A stretch of 64,000 bases of DNA, from positions 62,001 through 126,000 of the forward strand of contig CBCTHE010000006.1 of the NCBI GenBank assembly GCA_965146665.1, read 5' to 3'. The notes under the pieces are model-generated. The model did not search any database. It was given only the letters and a program-made list of their open reading frames with translations, and was not told the origin of the DNA. The stretch is from Ructibacterium sp965146665. GTDB taxonomy: Bacteria > Bacillota > Clostridia > Monoglobales > Monoglobaceae. Shown piece by piece: positions 16,619 through 23,576 of the stretch. The position numbers and the translations under genes are program-made. Each line of letters begins with the position of its first letter. Within the stretch, counting starts at the first letter, position 1.

Positions 16619-16647
16619 ATTATAATCCTTTGGAATGGGTTTGTAAA
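16619..16647 (-). promoter_or_regulatory. Promoter of the LytTR operon
   Basis: On the minus strand TTTACA (16647-16642) and TATAAT (16624-16619) are separated by 17 bases, about 30 bases ahead of the LytTR start. Confidence 0.7.
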
Positions 16648-16664
16648 GAGGTTTCACCCAACAG

Positions 16665-16703
16665 GCAGAAAACAGGGGGTAAGATGCAGAAAACAGGGGG
16701 TAA
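16665..16703 (-). promoter_or_regulatory. Two-repeat operator, probably for LytTR
   Basis: The 18-mer GCAGAAAACAGGGGGTAA occurs at 16665-16682 and again, identical, at 16686-16703. The 21-base period equals two helical turns. It sits 18 bases upstream of the -35 box, a position suited to activation. Confidence 0.65.
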
Positions 16704-16818
16704 AAGGAAAAATTGTTTTCAGCTGTCCGGCGGTACCGCCTCTTCGGATGTTTTTTGCTCTGTTTTGCGCATAGAGACCGCATAAGACTGGCTGATACAG
16801 GAAAAACTATGGATGAGG

Positions 16819-16875
16819 CAAAAACGCATGACAAATGTGTGAATGCGCCGGAAGGGCGCAGCGGACTGCGTTTTT
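16819..16875 (+). terminator. Nested hairpin ending in a T tract, ahead of a small gene
   Basis: The outer arms AAAAACGCA (16819-16827) and TGCGTTTTT (16867-16875) enclose an inner hairpin TGCGCC/GGCGCA. An alternative terminator stem CGCAG/CTGCG (16857-16870) also ends at the T run. It lies 90 bases before the 62-residue protein and could be a terminator or attenuator. Confidence 0.4.
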
Positions 16876-16965
16876 GTTCATGCAAGAACGCGCCTGATAT
16901 GCCCACAATAAGGCGCGGTGGAATCAATTTATTTGAACTGTGGGCAGAAAGGCTGCGGCGGTTTT

Positions 16966-17154
16966 ATGAATCTGACAAACGGAGAAGTCCCAATGGGGCT
17001 CGGCATGGCGCTGGCCCAGAACACAGAGGCCATGGCATATTTTGCGGGCCTGTCCAAGGAACAGCAGCAGGCTGTCATAGACGGCACCCATGACATACAT
17101 TCCAAGCAGGAAATGCGGGCGTATGTGGAGCGGCTGTCCCAGCAGATACGCTGA
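16966..17154 (+). CDS. Small conserved protein, function unknown
   Basis: A 62-residue soluble protein beginning MNLTNGEVPMGLGMALAQN, with later FAGLSKEQQQAVIDGTH and a helical tail HSKQEMRAYVERL. Short proteins of this pattern are widespread in clostridial genomes, but I know of no function. The ATG at 16966 is favoured because the conserved part starts there; the frame stays open upstream to 16918. It is followed immediately by a strong terminator, so it is a monocistronic gene. Confidence 0.7.
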   Translation: MNLTNGEVPMGLGMALAQNTEAMAYFAGLSKEQQQAVIDGTHDIHSKQEMRAYVERLSQQIR

Positions 17155-17161
17155 TTCAGTG

Positions 17162-17205
17162 AACGGAAGATGGATTCTGCCTGGCAAAATCCATCTTCCG
17201 TTTTG
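17162..17205 (+). terminator. Terminator after the 62-residue protein gene
   Basis: AACGGAAGATGGATT pairs perfectly with AATCCATCTTCCGTT, followed by TTT. Confidence 0.85.
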
Positions 17206-17350
17206 CTGATTGAACAGCATACATAGGCATAAGACACCGCACTTTAAGGGAAGCGGGGATATCAGCAGTGCAAGGGCTGAGAACGCTGTGGAAAAGCCCG
17301 TGTTTCGGGGCAGTTTTCAGATCCGGCGGCCTTATGTCGACCGCGGAACC

Positions 17351-17383
17351 AAAAAGAGACAGCTGTAAGCCGTCTCTTTTTTG
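17351..17383 (-). terminator. Terminator for the 72-residue protein gene
   Basis: AAAAAGAGAC and GTCTCTTTTTT flank an 11-base loop. T tracts occur on both strands, four bases past the minus-strand gene's stop. Confidence 0.75.
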
Positions 17384-17386
17384 CTT

Positions 17387-17605
17387 TTAATCTGTGATAT
17401 AATCCTCCGCAACATCCCGCAGATGCACCAGGGCAACCTGATATGCGCGGCAAAGGCGGACTAAATCCTCTATGTAGGCACGGTTACAGGATATATTCCG
17501 AACCTCCGACACCTTTTGGCCATCCAGAAATCCAGCAACGCCATATCCGGTATACGGTTCCCCGTCCAATGTGAATTTTTCTTCTGTGAGTTGATATGTG
17601 ATCAT
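17387..17605 (-). CDS. Small protein, DUF6514-like
   Basis: A 72-residue acidic soluble protein (TYGVAGF-like core GYGVAGFLDGQKVSEVRNIS, then a helical tail EDLVRLCRAYQVALVHLRDV). The pattern resembles the DUF6514 family of small clostridial proteins. CAGGAGGG lies eight bases ahead of the ATG. It is divergent from the HTH gene of the retron region across 245 bases. No function can be given. Confidence 0.65.
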   Translation of the reverse strand: MITYQLTEEKFTLDGEPYTGYGVAGFLDGQKVSEVRNISCNRAYIEDLVRLCRAYQVALVHLRDVAEDYITD

Positions 17606-17707
17606 GAAATAAAACCCTCCTGATGATATAAAATTTGATACCCCAAAAAAGATGAGCTAAAAAGTAAAAATAAAAAATGACTTCACGTCAAAAAAGACGG
17701 CCAAGAC

Positions 17708-17728
17708 ATTGTAACATAATTGTAACAT
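17708..17728 (+). promoter_or_regulatory. Tandem 10-mer upstream of the HTH gene (candidate operator)
   Basis: ATTGTAACAT occurs at 17708-17717 and again at 17719-17728, an 11-base period (about one helical turn), in the divergent spacer between two small genes. A binding site for the HTH protein itself is possible. Confidence 0.35.
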
Positions 17729-17849
17729 TTATGCAAACTATTTTTCTGCGACTTTTACGCACTATTCTGCACCATTTGGCAAAAAGAGAGTGCAATAGAC
17801 AGGAATTTCAGATAGAATAGTCCCATCATTATACGAGGAGGTATGTCTT

Positions 17850-18185
17850 ATGACGTTCCAACAACTAAAAAATACTCTGTCTGAAAATGTAAAACGGCTG
17901 CGGTGCGGCGCTTACCTTTCGGCAAGGGATTTGTCAAGCGGCGCAAAGCTCAGTCTGCGGACCATTCAGGAAATCGAGAACGGTCAGGTAGATGTGCGCC
18001 TGAAAACAGTTTATAAAATTTCAGAGTTTCTCGGGGTATCCCCGTCCTATTTGATTGACGCACCTGTGCATGCGGAGGAAATTGGGAATCTCCAGGGAAT
18101 GGTGCGGTACATAGATCAGAATATGGCAAATCTGGAGGCGATCAAAAGACTGACCTTAAAGGAGATTGAGAAGCGGAAAAAGTAG
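17850..18185 (+). CDS. XRE/Cro-type HTH protein, probable retron partner
   Basis: A 111-residue protein. Residues about 10-65 form a Cro/C1 helix-turn-helix: LSARDLSSGAKLSLRTIQEIENG is the recognition region and LKTVYKISEFLGVSPSYLI the closing helices. The C-terminal 40 residues are a charged helix (NLEAIKRLTLKEIEKRKK). GAGGAGG precedes the ATG by nine bases. It ends 55 bases before the promoter of the non-coding region that leads into the reverse transcriptase gene. Some retrons are reported with a small HTH partner, so it may be effector, antitoxin-like or regulator. An unrelated regulator cannot be excluded. Confidence 0.85.
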   Translation: MTFQQLKNTLSENVKRLRCGAYLSARDLSSGAKLSLRTIQEIENGQVDVRLKTVYKISEFLGVSPSYLIDAPVHAEEIGNLQGMVRYIDQNMANLEAIKRLTLKEIEKRKK

Positions 18186-18240
18186 AATTTTGATTTGATA
18201 AGTTGATTTGTGCCGATTGCTGCTTCAGCAAAAACGGATA

Positions 18241-18268
18241 TTGCAAAAAAAATTTTTCATGCTATAAT
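18241..18268 (+). promoter_or_regulatory. Promoter of the retron non-coding RNA and reverse transcriptase
   Basis: TTGCAA (18241-18246) and TATAAT (18263-18268) with 16 bases between. Transcription would begin near 18275, about 225 bases before the reverse transcriptase ATG. Confidence 0.65.
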
Positions 18269-18274
18269 AAAAAA

Positions 18275-18498
18275 GGATTCTTATTTGTCCGGCGGCGTAT
18301 CTTTGCCCCGGCAGCGAAACAGTAGTAAAAGTCTGTCAGACACCGGCCGCGAGTCGCGGCCGGGGAAACAAAAGCGAAGAGATTCGCTTTGCTCAATCGG
18401 CCAATCGCAGCGCATTTCGGCAAACTGCGTTTGCAAAGGATGCGCCTTGCTTGTCCGATATGCACATTGGTACTGTTTCGGCGGAAAGGAGGAGGCCG
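18275..18498 (+). ncRNA. Candidate retron non-coding RNA (msr-msd)
   Basis: This 220-base segment has no gene but is dense in hairpins. CCGGCCGCG/CGCGGCCGG spans 18343-18363 (loop AGT). AAAGCGAA/TTCGCTTT spans 18371-18390. A long two-part hairpin at 18410-18445 has GCGCAT/ATGCGC outside and GCAAAC/GTTTGC inside. Near the two ends, GCGTATC (18295-18301) can pair with GATATGC (18457-18463), with one G-U pair, a candidate a1/a2 repeat. CCCCGGC (18306-18312) can alternatively pair with GCCGGGG (18359-18365). Position directly upstream of the reverse transcriptase matches retrons. The exact msr/msd border and branching G cannot be fixed by eye. Confidence 0.6.
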
Positions 18499-19425
18499 AT
18501 GGTTGTATACCGTGATATCCAGACGCTGGCCCGGGATCTTGGGTTTGAGCCAAAGACCCTGTATGCTGTCAGCTATCACCGTGACCGGCATTACCGCACG
18601 GTGCGGATTCCCAAGGCGGACGGCAGCCATCGGCGGCTCTCCGTTCCCGATGAAATTTTGAAGGCCATACAGCGGGCGGTCTATCGCACGCTGCTTTTCC
18701 ATATGCCCATTTCGCCGTATGCAGCCGCGTACCGATTCGGCGTAAGCCTTCGGTGCAACGCGGAACCCCATTGCCGGCAAAAACGGGTTTTAAAGCTTGA
18801 TATCTACCGGTTTTATGACCATATCCTCTATGCCTCGGTCAAGGACAGCGTTTTCCCAGACCGTATATACGCGGAGCCTCTCCGCGTCCTGCTGACCATG
18901 CTGTGCTATGACCGGGACTGCCTGCCCCAGGGGGCTCCTTCCTCGCCCGCCATCGCAAACATTGTCATGAAGGATTTTGACATGGAGACCGGGGCATGGT
19001 GCAGGGCGAGACAGATCCGTTATACCCGGTACTGTGACGACCTGACATTTTCCGGTGACTTTGATCCCCGTGCGGTATACGAGTTCGTAAACGGACTTCT
19101 GCGCCAGGCGGGATTTTATATCAACAGGAACAAGATTGTACTTGCAGACGCAGGACAGCGCCAGCTGGTGACAGGCCTTGTGGTCAATGACAAGGTGGAT
19201 GTCCCGCCCGAATACCGCAGAGAGGTACGGCAGGAGCTCTACTACTGCAAAAGGTTCGGCGTGGCCGACCATCTGCGCCATACAGGATATGAGGGCACGC
19301 CGGAGAGGTATCTGTGCGGCCTGCTGGGGAGGCTGAACCATCTGCTCCAGTATGCGGGACAGGACCGGAAACTGTTGGAGGAACGCGCCTGGGTCATGGA
19401 GGAGTGGAGGCGTGTCCGGAACTGA
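18499..19425 (+). CDS. Retron-type reverse transcriptase
   Basis: A 308-residue reverse transcriptase without extra domains. Catalytic Asp motifs: LDIYRFYDHI (Asp at about residue 101) and the YCDD box (178-181) in RYCDDLTFSG. LPQGAPSSPAIAN is the RT motif 4 region. Two retron hallmarks are present: NAEPH (87-91, the NAxxH motif) and VTG (224-226, in LVTGLVVN), followed by a short thumb. Retron enzymes copy part of the upstream RNA into multicopy single-stranded DNA, usually in phage defence. The ATG at 499 of this kilobase (18499) follows AAAGGAGGAGG; an in-frame TTG at 18451 would cut into the predicted RNA. A group II intron maturase is ruled out by length and motifs. Confidence 0.92.
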   Translation: MVVYRDIQTLARDLGFEPKTLYAVSYHRDRHYRTVRIPKADGSHRRLSVPDEILKAIQRAVYRTLLFHMPISPYAAAYRFGVSLRCNAEPHCRQKRVLKLDIYRFYDHILYASVKDSVFPDRIYAEPLRVLLTMLCYDRDCLPQGAPSSPAIANIVMKDFDMETGAWCRARQIRYTRYCDDLTFSGDFDPRAVYEFVNGLLRQAGFYINRNKIVLADAGQRQLVTGLVVNDKVDVPPEYRREVRQELYYCKRFGVADHLRHTGYEGTPERYLCGLLGRLNHLLQYAGQDRKLLEERAWVMEEWRRVRN

Positions 19426-19542
19426 CAATTTGGTTTTTTACTGGAAATCGCCCTGATATGCCATAAAGGAGAAAAATATAGTACATTTTCATAAAAATGG
19501 ATAGGGAATTTGTAGAAAGCGTGGATTTTGCCTCAAAGTCTA

Positions 19543-19571
19543 TTGCTTTTTGCGGCGGGAAATGTTATAAT
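19543..19571 (+). promoter_or_regulatory. Additional promoter ahead of the exopolysaccharide operon
   Basis: TTGCTT (19543-19548) and TATAAT (19566-19571) with 17 bases between. It lies upstream of the second promoter and the riboswitch. Confidence 0.45.
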
Positions 19572-19611
19572 AACTTGATACATGCAAGAGATATCTATAT
19601 CTGCTATTTTG

Positions 19612-19640
19612 TTGACAAATTTATGGCATTGTAGTAATAT
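19612..19640 (+). promoter_or_regulatory. Promoter of riboswitch 1
   Basis: TTGACA (19612-19617) and TAATAT (19635-19640) with 17 bases between. The segment TTGTAGTAATATA around the -10 box is shared with the promoter of riboswitch 2 at 40405-40433. Confidence 0.65.
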
Positions 19641-19666
19641 ATATATACTATCAGCAGTTTAAAATT

Positions 19667-19751
19667 GGATAATGGCAAACCCATTGTGAAATGGCGGCGC
19701 AAAGCTATAGGGTCTCCTGGTCTGGCGGGAGATAGCCAGTTACCGTAATTC
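19667..19751 (+). promoter_or_regulatory. Cyclic di-GMP-I (GEMM-I) riboswitch 1
   Basis: The aptamer core is recognisable: GGCAAACCCATT...AATGG with the GNRA-like GTGAAA turn, GGCGCAAAGC, CTATAGGG, a variable second hairpin TCTCC/GGGAGA, then TAGCCAGTTACCG. P1 is formed by GGATAATGG (19667-19675) and CCGTAATTC (19743-19751). That same 3' arm is the 5' arm of the following terminator, so ligand binding should prevent termination (ON switch). It precedes the exopolysaccharide operon starting at 19919. Confidence 0.9.
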
Positions 19752-19780
19752 ATATTCTGGATTGCGGTTTTATTTTTTTA
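19743..19780 (+). terminator. Riboswitch-controlled terminator 1
   Basis: CCGTAATTC (19743-19751) pairs with GGATTGCGG (19759-19767) through nine pairs, two of them G-U, then TTTTATTTTTTT. Confidence 0.85.
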
Positions 19781-19918
19781 CTTTGCAGGACACTATGTAC
19801 TGCGCGCCGTTATGATTCTATGACCCATCTTATGATAACCGCATGGGCACGAACTTATACGCGGCAAAAAATCAGAATGGAGGGAATGGTCCCTCTGTTC
19901 GCAGGACGGTGATAAGAA

Positions 19919-20614
19919 ATGCCTTTTTTGACAGCAGATATGGTTAAGGATGAGAAGGAAAAAGAGCAGGTCGCTGAAGTTCTGGGCAGAATGCAGCAGG
20001 TGGATAAAAAGAAATTTTGGTATGTAAAACGGGCGATTGATATAACCATGGCGTTGATTGCGCTGTTGGTTTTTTCCATTCCCATGCTGCTGATCACTTT
20101 GATTATCTTCTGTATGGACCCAAAGGACAACCCGATATTTTGCCAGACGCGGACTGGCCGGCACGGAAAAGAGTTTCAGCTCTATAAATTCAGGACCATG
20201 GTCCCTGGCGCGGACCAGATGAAGGAGAGTCTTTTGCAGGCAAATGAGATGGACGGACCGGTGTTCAAAATTAAGAATGACCCCCGCGTCACCAAGTTCG
20301 GACGGTTTCTGAGAAAGACCAGCCTGGATGAGCTGCCGCAGTTTTTCAATGTGCTCAAGGGCGATATGGCCGTGATTGGCCCGCGGCCTCCTATTCCAAA
20401 AGAGGTGGAGCAATATACAAAATATCAGATGATCCGGCTGACCGTGACACCCGGCATTACGGGCCTGTGGCAGGTTCAGCCCAACAGGAATGACCTGTCC
20501 TTTGATGAATGGGTCGATCTGGATATTGAATATATCCTGCACCGTTCGGTGGCGATGGATATCAAGATTATGCTGCGCACGGCAGTGGTCATGCTGAAAG
20601 GCGAAGGGAGATGA
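19919..20614 (+). CDS. Undecaprenyl-phosphate sugar-1-phosphate transferase (initiating enzyme)
   Basis: A 231-residue bacterial sugar transferase of the small, WcaJ/EpsL-like catalytic type. One membrane hairpin (ALIALLVFSIPMLLITLIIF, residues about 44-63) precedes the catalytic core KFRTMVPGAD, DPRVTKFGRFLRKTSLDELPQF, NVLKGDMAVIGPRPPIP and TPGITGLWQV. It attaches the first sugar phosphate to the lipid carrier and so starts each repeat unit of the polymer. It is the first gene after riboswitch 1, with 138 bases of leader after the terminator. Sugar specificity cannot be read from sequence. Confidence 0.94.
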   Translation: MPFLTADMVKDEKEKEQVAEVLGRMQQVDKKKFWYVKRAIDITMALIALLVFSIPMLLITLIIFCMDPKDNPIFCQTRTGRHGKEFQLYKFRTMVPGADQMKESLLQANEMDGPVFKIKNDPRVTKFGRFLRKTSLDELPQFFNVLKGDMAVIGPRPPIPKEVEQYTKYQMIRLTVTPGITGLWQVQPNRNDLSFDEWVDLDIEYILHRSVAMDIKIMLRTAVVMLKGEGR

Positions 20615-20633
20615 CGTCGTAGCCCGCCTTTTC

Positions 20634-20726
20634 GCTCGGTTTGCGGATGCAAACCGTCGCTGTGGGCGGTTGCTGCTCCTTTTCCCGGAAAATGTCGCCA
20701 AAGGGGCTCTGTTTTCCGGGAGCCCT
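20634..20726 (+). repeat. Dispersed structured repeat, copy D
   Basis: It lies in the 190-base spacer between the sugar transferase and UDP-glucose dehydrogenase genes. Left hairpin: CGGTTTGC/GCAAACCG. Core: CTCCTTTTCCCGGAAAA (stem 20684-20692) with TTTTCCGGGAGCCCT (stem 20712-20720). Relative to copies B and C, two A-T pairs of the stem are replaced by two G-C pairs, on both arms. Confidence 0.75.
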
Positions 20727-20804
20727 GCCGCCTGCAATGCGGTGTGTGGAGATATAGTTTAATATTATTTCTTTGCCGTGTGAAGCGGCGGAATGGAGAA
20801 TTCT

Positions 20805-21989
20805 ATGAAAATAGCGGTTGCGGGAATGGGATATGTCGGATTGTCCAATGCGGTTTTGCTGGCCCAGCATCAAACAGTGCTGGCCTATGATGTGGTGCCG
20901 GAAAAGGCGGCGCAGATCAATAGCCGGATTTCACCCATTGCCGATCCTGAAATTGAGACGTACTTGAAAGAACGGGAGCTTGACTTGTCTGCCACAACAG
21001 ACCCGGAGGAGGCGTTCCGGGAAGCGGATTATGTGGTGATTTCAACGCCCACCGATTATGATCCGGAGAAAAATTACTTCAATACTTCCACTGTGGAAAC
21101 GGTGGCAGAGCAGGTGCGCTCCATTGCGCCGCAGGCGGTGATCGTGGTCAAATCCACGGTGCCGGTGGGTTATACGGAATCCCTCATGGAACGGTTACCG
21201 GATGCCCGGATTCTCTTTTCACCGGAGTTCCTGCGGGAGGGGAAGGCTTTGTATGACAACCTCTATCCCTCCCGGATTGTGGTGGGCGTGCCAAAGGGAG
21301 CCGCAGAGCTGCGGGATGCGGCGGAGACGTTCGCCGGTCTGCTGGCCGGAGGTGCCTGCAAAACGGAGATTCCCATGCTGTTTCCTGCCGCCACCGAGGC
21401 GGAGGCCATCAAGCTGTTTGCCAATACCTATCTCGCGATGCGGGTGGCGTTTTTCAATGAGCTGGACAGCTACGCTGAGCTGATGGGTCTTGACACCCGT
21501 CAGATCATTGACGGCGTATGTTTGGATCCCCGGATCGGCGGCCACTATAACAACCCGTCCTTTGGCTATGGGGGTTACTGTCTGCCAAAGGATACCCGCC
21601 AGATGCTGGCAAATTTTGAACAGGTTCCAAATAAGATTATTCGGGCGGTGGTAGAGGCCAATGAAACCCGGATGGATTTCGTAGCCGGCCGGGTCATTGC
21701 CAGACACCCAAAGACAGTGGGCGTATACCGGCTGACCATGAAACAGAAATCTGACAATTTTCGGCAGTCCTCCATTCAGAAGGTTATGGAACGGATCCGG
21801 AATAAGGGAATCCGGGTGGTTATCTTTGAGCCCCTGCTGAAGGAGGGGACCTTCATGGATATGCAGGTGATCCGGGAGCTGGAGGTTTTCAAGGCGGAAG
21901 CCGATGTGATTTTGGCAAACCGCTGCAGCGCGGATTTGAATGATGTATTGAATAAGGTCTATACCAGAGATTTGTATTTCAGGGATTGA
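20805..21989 (+). CDS. ugd: UDP-glucose 6-dehydrogenase
   Basis: A 394-residue UDP-glucose/GDP-mannose dehydrogenase making UDP-glucuronate for the polymer. Rossmann motif MKIAVAGMGYVGLSNA, then VVISTPTDYD, SPEFLREGKALYDNL, and the catalytic Cys in FGYGGYCLPKDTRQ. The C-terminal UDP-binding domain is present (KTVGVYRLTMKQKSDNFRQSS). The ATG at 20805 is chosen since GGAG at 20795-20798 fits it; the ATG at 20793 overlaps that site. It implies an acidic polysaccharide containing uronic acid. Confidence 0.95.
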   Translation: MKIAVAGMGYVGLSNAVLLAQHQTVLAYDVVPEKAAQINSRISPIADPEIETYLKERELDLSATTDPEEAFREADYVVISTPTDYDPEKNYFNTSTVETVAEQVRSIAPQAVIVVKSTVPVGYTESLMERLPDARILFSPEFLREGKALYDNLYPSRIVVGVPKGAAELRDAAETFAGLLAGGACKTEIPMLFPAATEAEAIKLFANTYLAMRVAFFNELDSYAELMGLDTRQIIDGVCLDPRIGGHYNNPSFGYGGYCLPKDTRQMLANFEQVPNKIIRAVVEANETRMDFVAGRVIARHPKTVGVYRLTMKQKSDNFRQSSIQKVMERIRNKGIRVVIFEPLLKEGTFMDMQVIRELEVFKAEADVILANRCSADLNDVLNKVYTRDLYFRD

Positions 21990-22019
21990 TAATCATGAGG
22001 AACGGGGAAGGGAAGGCCA

Positions 22020-23576
22020 TTGGAAGCTTCAAGGACAGCAAAGAGCATTAGAAACGCCAAGGTGGGTATGCTGCTGCAGGCTGCGGCCATTCTCACCAGC
22101 TTTGTCACCAGGACCGCGTTTGTCAGGGTTCTTGGAATCAGCTTCAACGGCCTCAACGGCCTGTTCAATGAAGTGATAGCCATGATGTCGCTCGCAGAGC
22201 TGGGCGTGGGAACCGCCATTGTGTATAACCTTTACAGGCCGCTTGCTGAGCGGGACGTGGAGGCGGTAAAGCGCCTGATGGGTCTGTTCAAGCGGGCATA
22301 CAGGATCATTGCGGCGGCCATTGTGGTGATTGGTCTGGCGCTGACGCCTTTCATTCAGTTCATCGTGAAGGGGACGGAATTTACAACGGACTATATCCGG
22401 GTTGTCTTTCTCCTTTTTGTCCTGCAGACAGCGTCATCCTATCTGTTTGCCTATAAGCGTTCGCTTTTGAATGCGGATCAGCAGAACTATGTGGTGTCGC
22501 TGGTGATGCTTGCGGCCAGCGTGATTATGACCGGCGTCAATGTGGCGGTTCTGGTCCTTTCCAGAAATTATATCCTGTACCTGGTGGTTCAGATAATCGG
22601 TTCTGCGGGGGCAAATCTGGTCATATCCTGGGCAGCGGACAGGCGATACCCCTATATCAGGCGTAACCGTGCCAGAGCCCTGCCAGAGGAAAAGCGGGAT
22701 GTTATGAAAAATATCCGGCATATCTTCGTTGGGGATGTGTCAGGGCGGATCACTTCCTCCACAGACAATATCTTGATTTCTGTGCTGGTGAGCACCTACC
22801 AGATTGGAATTTATTCAAACTACGCCATGATCATGAACGCGGTGATGACGCTGTTCCGAAAGGGAACAGAAGCCATAGCCGGAGGCATCGGAAACCTGAT
22901 GGTGACCGAAACGCCCAGGCGTGTGGACGCAGTATTCCGCCGCGCGGAGTTCCTGCTGTCCACCATAGGCTTTGTTGTGGCGGTGATTCTGTACAGCGTT
23001 TTGACGCCCTTTATCCAGTTCTGGATCGGCACGGATTATATCATCAGCGCCCCGACGCTGTATATCAGCGTATTTAACGTCTTTTTGTTTATCGCACGAG
23101 AACCCCTTTGGAAGACGGTGGTTGCGGCCGGACTGTTTTCCAGGGATAAAAATATATCGATCATTGGGAGTACGGCAAACCTGATTGTCTCCATCTTTCT
23201 GGGAAAGCTGTGGGGCATGGCGGGGATCTTTCTCGGGACTACCATTTCACTGGTGCTTCAGATCATTCTGAAAACAGTGCTTCTCTACCGGGAGCGGCTG
23301 GACGCCAGCCCCCGTACGAGCTTGCTGGCATGGCTGGGCATGGGCGCTTTAACCATAATCTGTATGGCCGCGGCCGGTCTGTTGTGCGGGATGATTCGTA
23401 CGCCGCTTCTGATTTTGGACATTGCGGCGCGCGGCCTTGCCGCCGCTGCCCTGGGGGCGGGGTGTATTTGGGTATTGTTCCGGAAAACGGAGGAGTTTTC
23501 GTACTGTATGGGTCTCGCGAAACAGATCATATGGAAAAAGGAGGTTGGTTCGGATGGCAAAGCCAAAGGGAAATAA
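22020..23576 (+). CDS. Wzx-type oligosaccharide flippase
   Basis: A 518-residue multi-span membrane protein of the MOP/polysaccharide-synthase superfamily, with about 12-14 hydrophobic segments. The N-terminus reads SIRNAKVGMLLQAAAILTSFVTRTAFVRVLGI, and a central amphipathic region precedes GRITSSTDNILISVLVS, as in clostridial lipopolysaccharide flippases. It should move lipid-linked repeat units across the membrane. TTG at 22020 is taken as start with GGGAAGG upstream; no in-frame ATG lies nearby. The 3' end overlaps the next gene. Confidence 0.93.
   Translation: MEASRTAKSIRNAKVGMLLQAAAILTSFVTRTAFVRVLGISFNGLNGLFNEVIAMMSLAELGVGTAIVYNLYRPLAERDVEAVKRLMGLFKRAYRIIAAAIVVIGLALTPFIQFIVKGTEFTTDYIRVVFLLFVLQTASSYLFAYKRSLLNADQQNYVVSLVMLAASVIMTGVNVAVLVLSRNYILYLVVQIIGSAGANLVISWAADRRYPYIRRNRARALPEEKRDVMKNIRHIFVGDVSGRITSSTDNILISVLVSTYQIGIYSNYAMIMNAVMTLFRKGTEAIAGGIGNLMVTETPRRVDAVFRRAEFLLSTIGFVVAVILYSVLTPFIQFWIGTDYIISAPTLYISVFNVFLFIAREPLWKTVVAAGLFSRDKNISIIGSTANLIVSIFLGKLWGMAGIFLGTTISLVLQIILKTVLLYRERLDASPRTSLLAWLGMGALTIICMAAAGLLCGMIRTPLLILDIAARGLAAAALGAGCIWVLFRKTEEFSYCMGLAKQIIWKKEVGSDGKAKGK

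Noticed and set aside
16571..17093. Frames of 100-125 codons on both strands around the LytTR operator
   Set aside because: They cross the operator, promoter and nested hairpin, with no ribosome site; only the 62-codon protein starting at 16966 looks real.
18343..18390. CRISPR-like or IS-end palindromes in the retron leader
   Set aside because: The hairpins are all different and unspaced, and no transposase lies nearby. They fit a structured RNA better.
18499..19425. Group II intron or diversity-generating retroelement as source of the reverse transcriptase
   Set aside because: No maturase or endonuclease domain and no intron domain V/VI-like sequence. No template/variable repeat pair was noticed nearby. 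NAxxH and VTG motifs indicate a retron.
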